Positions 35,432 to 44,101 of a stretch of DNA of 64,000 bases are shown piece by piece (within the stretch, counting starts at the first letter, position 1; each line of letters opens with the position of its first letter). Position numbers and translations under genes: made by a program. The notes beneath the pieces were generated by a model, which was not told the origin of the DNA, ran no database searches, and saw nothing but the letters and a program-made list of their open reading frames with translations. Source of the stretch: Achromobacter arsenitoxydans SY8. Its GTDB lineage: Bacteria; Pseudomonadota; Gammaproteobacteria; Burkholderiales; Burkholderiaceae_B. The stretch lies in assembly GCF_000236785.1 (NCBI RefSeq), contig NZ_AGUF01000042.1:124001-188000 (forward strand). Direction: 5' to 3'.

Positions 35432-35933
35432 CGGGACAGCCTTAAGGGGCTGAACTAGCCGCCTGGCGTAGAGATGCAACCAACACGCAACTCCGTCGAG
35501 CGCGCGGGCCGCCATTGTACTGCCTGCTCATTCAACCCCTGGGTCTCTTGGTCGCCGGCGCAACCGCGCCCTGCGGGATAGTGGTGTGGCATTCATTTTG
35601 CCCGCTGTCCCAGCAGGTCCGTTGCATGCCGCAAGCGGCTCTGAAGCACTGCAAGAATCGTCGCATATTTAAAGCACCAGCTGCGCGTAGGCAACCAATC
35701 CGACCGCAGCTGCCGTTCACAGCACAACTCCGTCAAACCACATTCAGTGAAGCTGACCCTCCTGCTGACAGAACCCCGTGCCGCACGGCACGACGTGCCC
35801 GCCTGACCCGCGGCGGATACGCCTGGGCGCCGCCCAGGTACGGTCCGCATTTCTTGCCCGCTTCAGCCGCAGCCCGAGTGGCCCGAGGTCACGCGCCGAT
35901 ATCGGCGCGTCATGACAACGGAGAAACCCTCTC
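35427..35933 (+). promoter_or_regulatory. Long rne leader with three strong dyads, no gene
   Basis: This 507-bp gap has no convincing gene. Strong dyads cluster in its last 160 nt: CGTGCCG-CA-CGGCACG (35777-35792), CCTGGGCG-C-CGCCCAGG (35822-35838) and a perfect 20-bp palindrome ACGCGCCGATATCGGCGCGT (35891-35910). The last lies 23 nt before the rne ATG. By analogy with the E. coli rne 5' UTR, it may mediate RNase E autoregulation, but no sequence homology is claimed. Confidence 0.55.
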
Positions 35934-38900
35934 ATGAAGCGCATGCTGTTCAATGCGACGCATCAGGAAGAATTACGCGTCGCTATCGTCGATGGGCAAA
36001 AACTCATCGACCTTGACATCGAGACTGCCGGCCGCGAACAACGCAAAGGCAACATCTACAAAGGTGTCATCACCCGGATCGAACCCGGCCTCGAAGCTTG
36101 CTTCGTCAACTACGGCGAAGACCGCCACGGCTTTCTGCCCTTCAAGGAAGTTGCCCGCAGCTTCTTCAAGGAAGGCGTGGATGTCCGCAGCGCCCGCATC
36201 CAGGACGCCCTGCGCGAAGGCCAGGAACTGATCGTCCAGGTTGAAAAGGAAGAGCGCGGCAACAAGGGCGCCGCCCTGACCACGTTCATCTCGCTGGCCG
36301 GCCGCTACCTGGTCCTGATGCCCAACAACCCCCGCGGCGGTGGCGTTTCGCGCCGCGTCGAGGGCGAGGACCGCCAGGAACTGCGCGACACCATGGAGCA
36401 GCTTGAACTGCCCCAGGGAATGAGCATCATCGCCCGCACCGCGGGCATCGGCCGCAACGTCGAAGAACTCCAGTGGGACCTGTCCTACCTGTTGCAGCTC
36501 TGGACCGCCATCGACGGCGCCGCGCGCGACAATTCCGCGCCCATCCTGATCTATCTGGAATCCAGCCTGGTCATCCGGGCCATCCGCGATTATTTCTCGC
36601 CCGAAATCGGCGAGATCCTGATTGATACCGACGAAATCGCCGACCAGGCCACCGCCTTCATGAGCGTGGTGATGCCGGACAACGTCCAGCGCGTCAAGCG
36701 CTACCGCGACGACATCCCGCTGTTCTCGCGCTTCCAGATCGAACACCAGATCGAAACGGCCTATTCGCGCACCGTGCAGCTGCCTTCGGGCGGCGCCATC
36801 GTGATCGACCACACCGAAGCGCTGGTTTCCGTCGACGTCAACTCCGCCCGCTCCACCCGCGGCGCCGACATCGAAGAGACCGCGCTGCGCACCAACTCCG
36901 AAGCCGCCGACGAAGTGGCCCGCCAATTGCGCTTGCGCGACCTGGGCGGCCTGATCGTCATCGACTTCATCGACATGGAAGACAGCAAGAACCAGCGCGC
37001 CGTCGAACAGCGCCTGCGCGATGCCCTCCATTTCGACCGCGCCCGCGTGCAGATGGGCAAGATCTCGCGCTTCGGCCTGATGGAACTGTCGCGCCAGCGC
37101 CTGCGTCCGGCCCTGAACGAAGGCTCGCACATCACCTGCCCGCGCTGCAACGGCACCGGCGTGATCCGCGACGCCGAGTCCAGCGCCCTGCACGTGCTGC
37201 GCCTGCTGCAGGAAGAGGCCATGAAGGAGAACACCGCGGCGGTCCACGCCCAGGTGCCGGTCGACGTGGCCACCTACCTGCTGAACGAAAAGCGCTCCGA
37301 CATCACCAAGATGGAGGCCCGCCTCAAGGTCAACCTGATGCTGATCCCCAACAAGCATCTGGAAACGCCGCACCACCACATCGAGCGCCTGCGCCACGAC
37401 GACCCGCGCCTGGAAGAAGTGAAGACCAGCTTCGAACTGGTTGAAGCGCCCGCCACCGATGCGCCCTGGCAACCGCGCGAAAGCGAAGTCAAGGCCCGTC
37501 CGGAAGCGCTGGTCAAGGGCATCACCCCCTCGCAGCCCGCTCCGGTCTCGACGCCTGCGGCCCCGGCCGCAGCGCCCGCGGCTCCCGCCGCGCCCGTCGG
37601 CCTGTTCAAGCGCCTGTTCGGCTGGCTGACCGGCAGCGCCGAGCCCGCCAAGCCCGCAGCCCCCGCCGCCACGGAAGAAGGCGCCAAGCGTCCCGCCTCC
37701 AGCCGCGGCAAGGGCCGCAGCGGCCACGATGGCCAGGAACGCCGCGGCGAGCGCCACGGTTCTGACCGCAATCGCAATCGTCGCGGCGAATCCCGCGGCG
37801 AAGGCGCCGAGGGCAGCGAAGGCGGCCGCCACCACGTTCGCGGCAACCGCCGCGCCGAAGGCGAACGCGGCGATCGCCGCAACGAAGGCCGCGCCGAGCG
37901 CGACACGCAGGCCGTCCAGGCATCCCTGGCGTCCAATCGTCCCGAGCAGGCAGTGGAGCTCAACGGCGAAGACGCTGGCGCCGGTCGCAACCGCCGCCGC
38001 GGCCGCGGCCGCAACCGCCGCGAGGAAGGCCAGTCCGACGCCCCGATGAGCGAACAGGAAAGCATGGTCGCGGCTCTGGCCCAGACCGTCGCCACCGCGC
38101 TGCCTGAAACCAAGGCTTCCGCTGAACCCGTCCAGGATGCCGCCGACGCTGTCGAACAGACCGCCGATGCGATTCCGGGCGCTGAAGGCGCCGAAGGCGC
38201 GGCCGATCCTGAGCGCAAGCGCCGCCGCCGCCGCAGCCGCCGCGGCCGCCGCAGCCAGGAAGAAGCAGGCCTGGCCGGCAGCGACGAACAGCAGGAAGAC
38301 GGCTCGGACGACGCCGGCGAACAGCAAGCCGAAGGCGTAGCCGCCCAGGGCGAGCAATCCGCCGAGCAGGCCGAAGCCGCCAAGCCGCAAGCTGCCCCGA
38401 CTCCCGTCCAGCAGGCTGAAGCCGCGCCGGCGCAACAGATTGAAGCCGCCCAGGCCCAACCCCAGCCCGTCCAAGCGGCCGCGCAGCCGGTCCAGACCCA
38501 GGAAGCGCCGGCCGAGCAGGCCGAAGCCGTCAAGGCCGAGCCCGTGCAAGCCGCGGCAGCGCCCGTCGCCCAGCCTGTGCAGACCGCCGCTCCCGAAGCG
38601 ACCCAGCCGGTCGCCGTGGAACCCGCCAGCGTGGCTTCCGTTCCGGCGGAACCGGTGCAGGCGGCTGCGGAAACCCCTGCCGTCGAACCCGTGGTCGCGG
38701 CCCCCGTGCAAGCGGCTTCGGTCGCCCCGTCGCCCGCCCCCGTGGCGCCGGCCAGCGCGCAACAGCCCATCGTGGTGCCCGCGAGCGTGCCCGCTGCCAA
38801 GGCCCAGGCGCTGCATGACGTGGTGAACGCCGCCGGCCTGCAGTGGGTGGAAACCGATCCTGAACGCCATGCGCAGACGCAACTGCGTATCGCCGCCGCC

Positions 38901-38987
38901 CACACGCCGGTCCGCCTGGGCCGCGAGCGCAAGCCCGTGGCCGCCGTTTCCAACGAGCCGCTGGTTCAGGTCGAAACGCGCCACTAA
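35934..38987 (+). CDS. rne: Ribonuclease E
   Basis: This is a 1017-residue endonuclease for mRNA decay and rRNA/tRNA maturation. The catalytic half (1-~520) contains an S1 domain (KGNIYKGVITRIEPGLEACF) and metal-binding aspartates (ALVSVDVNSARSTRG, GLIVIDFIDMEDSKNQRAVE). The zinc-link is CPRCNGTG. The C-terminal half is disordered: Arg-rich blocks (~560-690) precede an Ala/Gln/Pro/Val-rich tail. The end is non-repetitive (ALHDVVNAAGLQWVETDPER to VQVETRH). A terminator follows. Confidence 0.97.
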   Translation: MKRMLFNATHQEELRVAIVDGQKLIDLDIETAGREQRKGNIYKGVITRIEPGLEACFVNYGEDRHGFLPFKEVARSFFKEGVDVRSARIQDALREGQELIVQVEKEERGNKGAALTTFISLAGRYLVLMPNNPRGGGVSRRVEGEDRQELRDTMEQLELPQGMSIIARTAGIGRNVEELQWDLSYLLQLWTAIDGAARDNSAPILIYLESSLVIRAIRDYFSPEIGEILIDTDEIADQATAFMSVVMPDNVQRVKRYRDDIPLFSRFQIEHQIETAYSRTVQLPSGGAIVIDHTEALVSVDVNSARSTRGADIEETALRTNSEAADEVARQLRLRDLGGLIVIDFIDMEDSKNQRAVEQRLRDALHFDRARVQMGKISRFGLMELSRQRLRPALNEGSHITCPRCNGTGVIRDAESSALHVLRLLQEEAMKENTAAVHAQVPVDVATYLLNEKRSDITKMEARLKVNLMLIPNKHLETPHHHIERLRHDDPRLEEVKTSFELVEAPATDAPWQPRESEVKARPEALVKGITPSQPAPVSTPAAPAAAPAAPAAPVGLFKRLFGWLTGSAEPAKPAAPAATEEGAKRPASSRGKGRSGHDGQERRGERHGSDRNRNRRGESRGEGAEGSEGGRHHVRGNRRAEGERGDRRNEGRAERDTQAVQASLASNRPEQAVELNGEDAGAGRNRRRGRGRNRREEGQSDAPMSEQESMVAALAQTVATALPETKASAEPVQDAADAVEQTADAIPGAEGAEGAADPERKRRRRRSRRGRRSQEEAGLAGSDEQQEDGSDDAGEQQAEGVAAQGEQSAEQAEAAKPQAAPTPVQQAEAAPAQQIEAAQAQPQPVQAAAQPVQTQEAPAEQAEAVKAEPVQAAAAPVAQPVQTAAPEATQPVAVEPASVASVPAEPVQAAAETPAVEPVVAAPVQAASVAPSPAPVAPASAQQPIVVPASVPAAKAQALHDVVNAAGLQWVETDPERHAQTQLRIAAAHTPVRLGRERKPVAAVSNEPLVQVETRH

Positions 38988-39025
38988 GCCGCAAGCCCGA
39001 AAGGGCTTCGGCCCGGCAGCACACC

Positions 39026-39069
39026 GCGCCCCGCAAGCTGGATTTCGATCCGGCTTGCGGGGCGTTTTT
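39026..39069 (+). terminator. Rho-independent terminator of rne
   Basis: CGCCCCGCAAGC pairs with GCTTGCGGGGCG around an inner TGGATTTCGATCCG stem-loop. TTTTT follows. It lies 39 bp after rne. Confidence 0.93.
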
Positions 39070-39125
39070 CATGGCGCGGCCGAACGCCATCGCCCCGCCA
39101 CCTGCGCGGGACCCATGCCCGGGAC

Positions 39126-40022
39126 TCAGTCCGCGTCTGCCCGCTGCTCGGGCAGGTTCAACGCGCGGCCGGCCTCTTCCACAAAGGCTTCCGCCAGCGC
39201 CGAATGCGGCATGTGCCGCGCCCACAGAATGCCCATCCGGCGCAGCGGCGCGCGCCCCGGAAGCAACACGCGCTTGACGCGCCGGCTGTCCAGCCAGTCC
39301 GGGGCCCAGTCCGGCACCAGCGACACGCCCAGCCCTTCTGACACCATGCAGGCGATCCCCATCAAGCCGTCGACCTCCAGTCGCTCGCGCGGCGTGATGC
39401 CGTGCTGCCGCAGGTACTGGTCCGCCAGGCGACCGCCCCAGACATTGCGGTCGTAGCGGATGAAGGGCTGCGTGCTCATGAGCTCGTGTGCATCGTTGCT
39501 TGCGGTGCCCGGCGGCGCCAACACCACCAGCGGCTCCTCGGTCACCAGTCTCCAGGCCAGACCCTTCGACAGGCTGAACTGAGGTTTTACGATGAACGCG
39601 GCATCCAGATCCCCGTTGATCACGCGGTGATACAGGTGATTGGATGTCCCGGGCTCCATGAACACGGCCAGTTTGGGCAGGCGCCGGTACAGGCGCGCCA
39701 GCACGACCGGCATGATGCCGGTCAGCGCCGACGCCGACACGCCCAGACGCAATTCACCCAGGGGCGCGTCGTCCGTCGCGCTGGCGCGCAGGTCGCGCAC
39801 TTCGCGCAACACGGAGCGCGCCCGCTCCAGGACCTTGAGGCCCGCTTCGGTCGCCTTGACGCTGCGGCCCACCCGTTTGACGAGCGTGGCGCCCAGTTCT
39901 TCTTCGAGCGTGCGCACTCGCGCCGCGATGGCGGCGGGCGTCAGGTCCAGCCGCCGCGCCGCCTCGGCCAGCGATCCGCTCTCGATCACCGACACGAAGC
40001 TCTGCACATACCGGGTATCCAT
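39126..40022 (-). CDS. LysR family transcriptional regulator
   Basis: This is a 298-residue regulator starting MDTRYVQSFVSVIESGSLAE, with the helix-turn-helix AARRLDLTPAAIAARVRTLE. The effector domain carries LRLGVSASALTGIMPVVLAR. The ATG at 40022 has GGGGGAG upstream, so the open frame to 40169 is not used. It is divergent from the DapA-like gene across 164 bp. Together with the similar AT-rich box before the Bug/UxaA genes, this points to control of the whole cassette. Confidence 0.9.
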   Translation of the reverse strand: MDTRYVQSFVSVIESGSLAEAARRLDLTPAAIAARVRTLEEELGATLVKRVGRSVKATEAGLKVLERARSVLREVRDLRASATDDAPLGELRLGVSASALTGIMPVVLARLYRRLPKLAVFMEPGTSNHLYHRVINGDLDAAFIVKPQFSLSKGLAWRLVTEEPLVVLAPPGTASNDAHELMSTQPFIRYDRNVWGGRLADQYLRQHGITPRERLEVDGLMGIACMVSEGLGVSLVPDWAPDWLDSRRVKRVLLPGRAPLRRMGILWARHMPHSALAEAFVEEAGRALNLPEQRADAD

Positions 40023-40065
40023 GGTCTCCCCCTCTTCTGGTGCGAGGCCTGAACCGTGGCAAACC

Positions 40066-40080
40066 ACAATAATTTTATGG
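40066..40080. promoter_or_regulatory. AT-rich box 1 of the sugar-acid cassette
   Basis: ACAATAATTTTATGG lies between the LysR gene and the DapA-like gene. A closely similar 17-mer occurs at 43963-43979 before the Bug/UxaA genes. It is a candidate LysR site or promoter element. Confidence 0.4.
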
Positions 40081-40186
40081 ATTGAACACATTAAACAGCA
40101 GATGTTCATTGGCGTGGCCAGTGCCAGAATCTCAGGAGCCGGCGCCGCGGCGCGCCGCTTCCATTTCATCCACCCGAGTAGAGATC

Positions 40187-41122
40187 ATGACGACCCAAGC
40201 CCGCATTCCCGGCGTTTTTTCTCCGGTCCTGACGCCGTTCGACGAGCGCCATCGCCCAGCCCTGGGCCGTTACGTAAAGCACTGCCGCTGGCTGCGCGAA
40301 CAATCGGTCGGGCTGGCCATCTTCGGCACCAATTCGGAAGCCAGCTCGCTTTCGCTTACAGAAAAGCACAGTCTGCTGGATGCGCTGCTGGAAGCCGGCG
40401 TGGAGCCCGAGGCGCTGATGCCCGGCACGGGCGCCTGCGCGCTTCCCGATGCCATTGCGCTGACCCGGCACGCGGTGCGCGCCGGCAGCATGGGCGTGCT
40501 GGTCCTGCCGCCCTTCTACTACAAAGGGGTCAGCGACGAAGGGCTGTTCCGCTACTACGCCGAGCTGATCGAAGGCGTCGGCGACGACCAGCTGCGCATG
40601 TACCTGTACCACATCCCGCCCGTGAGTCAGGTGCCGTTAGGCCTGGACCTGATCGGCCGCCTGCTGGATCGTTACCCCCGCATCGTCGCAGGCGTCAAGG
40701 ACAGCGGCGGCGACTGGAACAACACCGCGGCCATGATCGAACGCTTTGGACCCCGCGGATTCCAGGTCTATGCGGGTAGCGAGGCCTTCCTGCTGCAAAC
40801 TCTGCGTGCGGGCGGCGTGGGCTGCATCACGGCCACCGGCAACGTCAATCCAAGTCCGATCGTCGCGCTGCAGCAGCGCTGGCGGGAGACCGACGCCGAC
40901 GCCCTGCAGGCCGGCCTGAACGCGACACGCGGGGTGTTCCAGCAGTTCCCGATGATTCCCGCCATGAAGGCCGCCATCGCCTGGAAATCTGGCGACGCCG
41001 CCTGGGCGACGGTGCGTCCGCCGCTGGTCGAACTGGATGCCGCGCAATCCGCGGCGCTGAGGGCCGCGCTGGAAGGCAACGGCTTTGACATGCCCGGCGC
41101 GGCCGCGCTGGCGGACGCCTGA
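40187..41122 (+). CDS. DapA/dihydrodipicolinate synthase family lyase
   Basis: This is a 311-residue class I Schiff-base aldolase/dehydratase. The lysine is in RIVAGVKDSGGDWNNTA and the catalytic Tyr in MYLYHIPPVSQVPL. The GTNSEASSLSLTEKHSLLDA loop corresponds to the GTTGE region of DapA. Genuine dapA is normally elsewhere. Next to a UxaA-type dehydratase and a Bug receptor, it is probably a 2-keto-3-deoxy-sugar-acid aldolase or 5-dehydro-4-deoxyglucarate dehydratase (inference). The ATG at 40187 gives a family-like N-terminus. Confidence 0.88.
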   Translation: MTTQARIPGVFSPVLTPFDERHRPALGRYVKHCRWLREQSVGLAIFGTNSEASSLSLTEKHSLLDALLEAGVEPEALMPGTGACALPDAIALTRHAVRAGSMGVLVLPPFYYKGVSDEGLFRYYAELIEGVGDDQLRMYLYHIPPVSQVPLGLDLIGRLLDRYPRIVAGVKDSGGDWNNTAAMIERFGPRGFQVYAGSEAFLLQTLRAGGVGCITATGNVNPSPIVALQQRWRETDADALQAGLNATRGVFQQFPMIPAMKAAIAWKSGDAAWATVRPPLVELDAAQSAALRAALEGNGFDMPGAAALADA

Positions 41123-41133
41123 CACGTTCCGCT

Positions 41134-41177
41134 CCGTTCCCCGCGGCCGATCGCCGATGACTGGCCGCAGGGAACGG
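41134..41177. terminator. Bidirectional terminator between convergent genes
   Basis: CCGTTCCC-C-GCGGCC (41134-41148) pairs with GGCCGC-A-GGGAACGG (41163-41177), giving 14 bp with one mismatch. It lies between the stops of the DapA-like and UxaA-like genes. Confidence 0.65.
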
Positions 41178-41190
41178 GGCTGCCCCGCGC

Positions 41191-42738
41191 TCAGCTGACG
41201 ACGCCGATATTCCAGGGCACGAATTCGTGGTCGCCCAGGCCCAGCAATTCGCTCTTGCTGCGCTCGCCGGAGGCCACCCGCAGGATCGTCTCGAAGATGC
41301 GCTGCGCCACTTCCTGCAGGGTGGCGGCGCCATCCAGGATGTCTCCGCAGTTCACGTCCATGTCTTCGGTCAGCCTCTGGTACATCGGCGTATTGGTCGC
41401 CAGCTTGAGCGAGGGCACCGGCTTGGCGCCGAACATCGACCCTCGACCGGTCGTAAAGCAGATCATGTTGGCGCCGCCCGCGATCTGTCCTGTCGCCGAC
41501 ACGGGGTCGAATCCGGGCGTATCCATGAACACCATGCCCGGCTGGCGCACCGGCTCGGCGTAGCGGTACACCTGCATCAATCCCGTCGTGCCGCCCTTCA
41601 TCGAGGAACCGAGCGATTTCTCGAAGATGTTGGCCAGGCCGCCCATCTGGTTGCCGGGACTGACCTTGCCGTTGATCTGCACGTCGCGCCCGGGCGAGTA
41701 TTCCTCCTTCCACCAGCGGATGCGCTGCACCAGCTTTTCACCCACCTCGCGGCTGCGCGCCCGCGACGTCAGCGTGTGCTCGACGCCGTAGATTTCCGGC
41801 GTCTCGGACAGGATGGCCGTGCCGCCATGGCGCACCAGGATATCCATGGCCGCGCCCAGCGCCGGGTTGGCGGTGATCGACGAAAAGCCATCGGATCCGC
41901 CACATTGCAGGCCAATCGTAAGATGCCGCGCGGGCACGGGCTCGCGCGTAACCTCATTGGCTTCGGGCAGCATGGCCTTGACCGCGGCAATGCCGGCCTC
42001 GATGGTTTTGCGCGTGCCGCCGGTCTCCTGCATGATGAAGGTCTGCAGCCGCGCGCCTGCTTCCAGCCCCTGGTCCTTGAGCAAGGCATCCAGCTGGTTG
42101 CGTTCACAGCCCAGGCCGACGATCAGCACGCCGGCAAAGTTCGCGTGACAGGCGTATCCGCCCATGGTCCGGCGCAGCAGGTCCATGGGCTCGCCCGACA
42201 TCTCCATGCCGCAGCCCATGCCGTGGCTCAGCGCCACGACCCCGTCCACGTTCGGATAGGCCGTCATCAGGTCCGGCGTGAACGCGGCGGCAATGCGGTG
42301 CACCACCGTCGCCGAGCAATTGACCGTGGCCATGATGCCGATGTAGTTGCGCGTGCCCACCTGCCCGTTGGCGCGCACGATCCCCTGGAACCGTGCCTGC
42401 TCCGATTCGGGCAGGACGGACGTCGGCACATAGTCGCGGGCGTGCGCGTAATCGCGGTCGAATTCCTGGAAATCCATGTTGTGCGAATGCACGTAGGTGC
42501 CGGCCGGAATGTCCGCGGCCGCAAAGCCAATGCAGACGTTGTATTTCAGGACGGGCTCGCCGGCGCGCAGATCCCGCGCCGCGATCTTGTGGCCGGCCGG
42601 AACCTGGCTGCGGCTGACCAGGCCCTCGGAGGGTACTGCCGTGCCGATGCCGATGGGCACCCGCGCCACCACGACATTGTCCGCGGAATGCAGCCGGATG
42701 ACGGGGCCGGCGGCGCGCTTTTCGGTGAAGTCGATCAT
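41191..42738 (-). CDS. UxaA family hydrolase (altronate/galactarate dehydratase type)
   Basis: This is a 515-residue two-part dehydratase. An N-terminal SAF-like domain (~1-90, LHSADNVVVARVPIGIG to GTYVHSHNM) is fused to the large Fe-dependent domain. That domain has LSHGMGCGMEMSGEPMDLLR, LQCGGSDGFSSITANPALGA and GKVSPGNQMGGLANIFEKSL. The family removes water from altronate, galactarate or related aldonates and aldarates. The Cys residues that bind iron are present. It follows the Bug gene by 63 bp and converges on the DapA-like gene, making a dehydration-then-aldolase pathway likely. Confidence 0.9.
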   Translation of the reverse strand: MIDFTEKRAAGPVIRLHSADNVVVARVPIGIGTAVPSEGLVSRSQVPAGHKIAARDLRAGEPVLKYNVCIGFAAADIPAGTYVHSHNMDFQEFDRDYAHARDYVPTSVLPESEQARFQGIVRANGQVGTRNYIGIMATVNCSATVVHRIAAAFTPDLMTAYPNVDGVVALSHGMGCGMEMSGEPMDLLRRTMGGYACHANFAGVLIVGLGCERNQLDALLKDQGLEAGARLQTFIMQETGGTRKTIEAGIAAVKAMLPEANEVTREPVPARHLTIGLQCGGSDGFSSITANPALGAAMDILVRHGGTAILSETPEIYGVEHTLTSRARSREVGEKLVQRIRWWKEEYSPGRDVQINGKVSPGNQMGGLANIFEKSLGSSMKGGTTGLMQVYRYAEPVRQPGMVFMDTPGFDPVSATGQIAGGANMICFTTGRGSMFGAKPVPSLKLATNTPMYQRLTEDMDVNCGDILDGAATLQEVAQRIFETILRVASGERSKSELLGLGDHEFVPWNIGVVS

Positions 42739-42801
42739 TTGCTTGTCTCGGAAAGGATAAGGGAACGTCCCGCCGGGACGCACCCGGGCGGCGGGTCTGC
42801 G

Positions 42802-43809
42802 CTATTCGGGCTTGATGCCGATATCGCGGATCAGCACGGACCAGCGCGGCAATTCCGCGCCCACGAAGCGAGTGAAGGCGGCGGAATCGCTGCCGACGAT
42901 GGTGAAACCCTGTTCGCCCAGCTTGGCCTGCATGTCGCCCTGGTCCAGCGCCGTGCGGATCGAGCGCGACAGCTTATCGACCACGGGCCTCGGCGTATTG
43001 GCCGGCGCAAAGACGCCGTACCAGGTCGACACCTCGAAGTCCTTGAATCCGGATTCGGCCAGGGTGGGAATCTGCGGCGCCTTCGGATCCCGCTTCAGGC
43101 TGGTAATGGCCAGCGGCCGGAGCTTGCCGGAACTGATGTGGGGCAGCGCCACGGGCAGATTGGCGAACATGTAGGGAACGTGTCCCCCCAGCACGTCGGC
43201 GATGGCCGCCGACTCGCCCTTGTAGGGCACGTGCGTCACCTTCGTGCCCACTTTGTGCGCGTAGAGTTCACCGGCAATGTGCTGCGGTCCGCCCTGCCCG
43301 GACGACGCGTAGCTCAACGTGCCGTCGCCGGACTTACGGATGTGATCGGTGAGCTCCTGCACGGTTCTGGCGTTGACCAGGGCGGGATTGACCACCAGGA
43401 TCAAGGGCATGGTGACGACCTGCGACACCGGCGCGAAGTCCTTCTCGGGCTTGAACGGTAGCGTCGGAAACAGCGAGGGCGCCACCACCATGGTGGACTG
43501 CGAGCCCAGGAACAACGAATAGCCATCGGCGGGCGACCGGGCCACGTTGTCGGCCGCGATCGTGCCCGTGGCGCCGGCGCGATTCTCGATCACGACCTGC
43601 TGCCCCAGGCTTTCGGCCATCTTGGCGCCGACAAGACGGGCCACGATGTCTGCGCCGCCGCCTGGGGCAAAGCCCACGACCATGCGCAGCGGTTTGTTCG
43701 GGAATTCCTCGGCCATGACGGCGGAAGCGGCGCCGGACAGGGCCAGGGCCAGGCCGATTGCAGTTGCCATGCGCGCCATCGGACGCGCGTGCGTACAGGG
43801 GTTGTTCAT
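42802..43809 (-). CDS. Bug family (TTT) periplasmic substrate-binding protein
   Basis: This is a 335-residue receptor. The signal lies in MARMATAIGLALALSGAASA, ending near VMAEEFPN. The core motifs are MVVGFAPGGGADIVARLVGA, QVVIENRAGATGTIAADNVA and SPADGYSLFLGSQ. I choose the ATG at 43809; the open frame beyond 44000 overlaps the pagL terminator. It is upstream of, and cotranscribed with, the UxaA-like dehydratase, so the ligand is probably a sugar acid (inference). No tctAB genes are nearby. Confidence 0.92.
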   Translation of the reverse strand: MNNPCTHARPMARMATAIGLALALSGAASAVMAEEFPNKPLRMVVGFAPGGGADIVARLVGAKMAESLGQQVVIENRAGATGTIAADNVARSPADGYSLFLGSQSTMVVAPSLFPTLPFKPEKDFAPVSQVVTMPLILVVNPALVNARTVQELTDHIRKSGDGTLSYASSGQGGPQHIAGELYAHKVGTKVTHVPYKGESAAIADVLGGHVPYMFANLPVALPHISSGKLRPLAITSLKRDPKAPQIPTLAESGFKDFEVSTWYGVFAPANTPRPVVDKLSRSIRTALDQGDMQAKLGEQGFTIVGSDSAAFTRFVGAELPRWSVLIRDIGIKPE

Positions 43810-43962
43810 TTGACTGTCTCCGTTTGCCGTCGTCGCGGACGCCCGAAGCCCGCGCGCGACGCGGTCCGGAGCCCTGCGGCGGCTCATTGTGTGTGTGGTG
43901 TGACGCCAAGGCATTCTGGCCATTGCACTCCACACCAACAAGTACGTGGACACGCCGTCAGA

Positions 43963-43979
43963 ACATAATATTTTTATGG
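43963..43979. promoter_or_regulatory. AT-rich box 2 of the sugar-acid cassette
   Basis: ACATAATATTTTTATGG, containing CATAA-N5-TTATG, lies about 155 bp upstream of the Bug start. It resembles the box at 40066-40080. The rest of the 292-bp gap (43810-44101) holds this box and the pagL terminator, and no gene. Confidence 0.4.
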
Positions 43980-44009
43980 TGTGCGTCGACCCAGCCTGGA
44001 ACCGGGCGC

Positions 44010-44038
44010 AAAAAAAATCCACCCCGGGGGGGTGGATT
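44010..44038 (-). terminator. Rho-independent terminator of pagL
   Basis: On the minus strand AATCCACCCC and GGGGTGGATT form a stem followed by TTTTTTTT. It lies 64 bp after the pagL stop. Confidence 0.9.
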
Positions 44039-44101
44039 CGAGTGATTCGCCCGGGCCGCGGGTCCTCGGCAGCGAGGACCGCAACGCAGCGCGCGGCGGG
44101 A

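Noticed and set aside
35515-35937. A 140-codon frame in the rne leader
   Set aside because: It has no ribosome-binding site and no recognisable features, and it runs through strong dyads.
35973-38984. A 1003-codon open frame antisense to rne
   Set aside because: It mirrors the rne codons in a GC-rich region. The translation is Gly/Arg/Leu/Val-rich low complexity without any domain, and rne is certain on the other strand.
41227-43461. A 744-codon plus-strand frame over the UxaA-like and Bug genes
   Set aside because: It is a shadow of two convincing minus-strand genes, and no family motif is visible.
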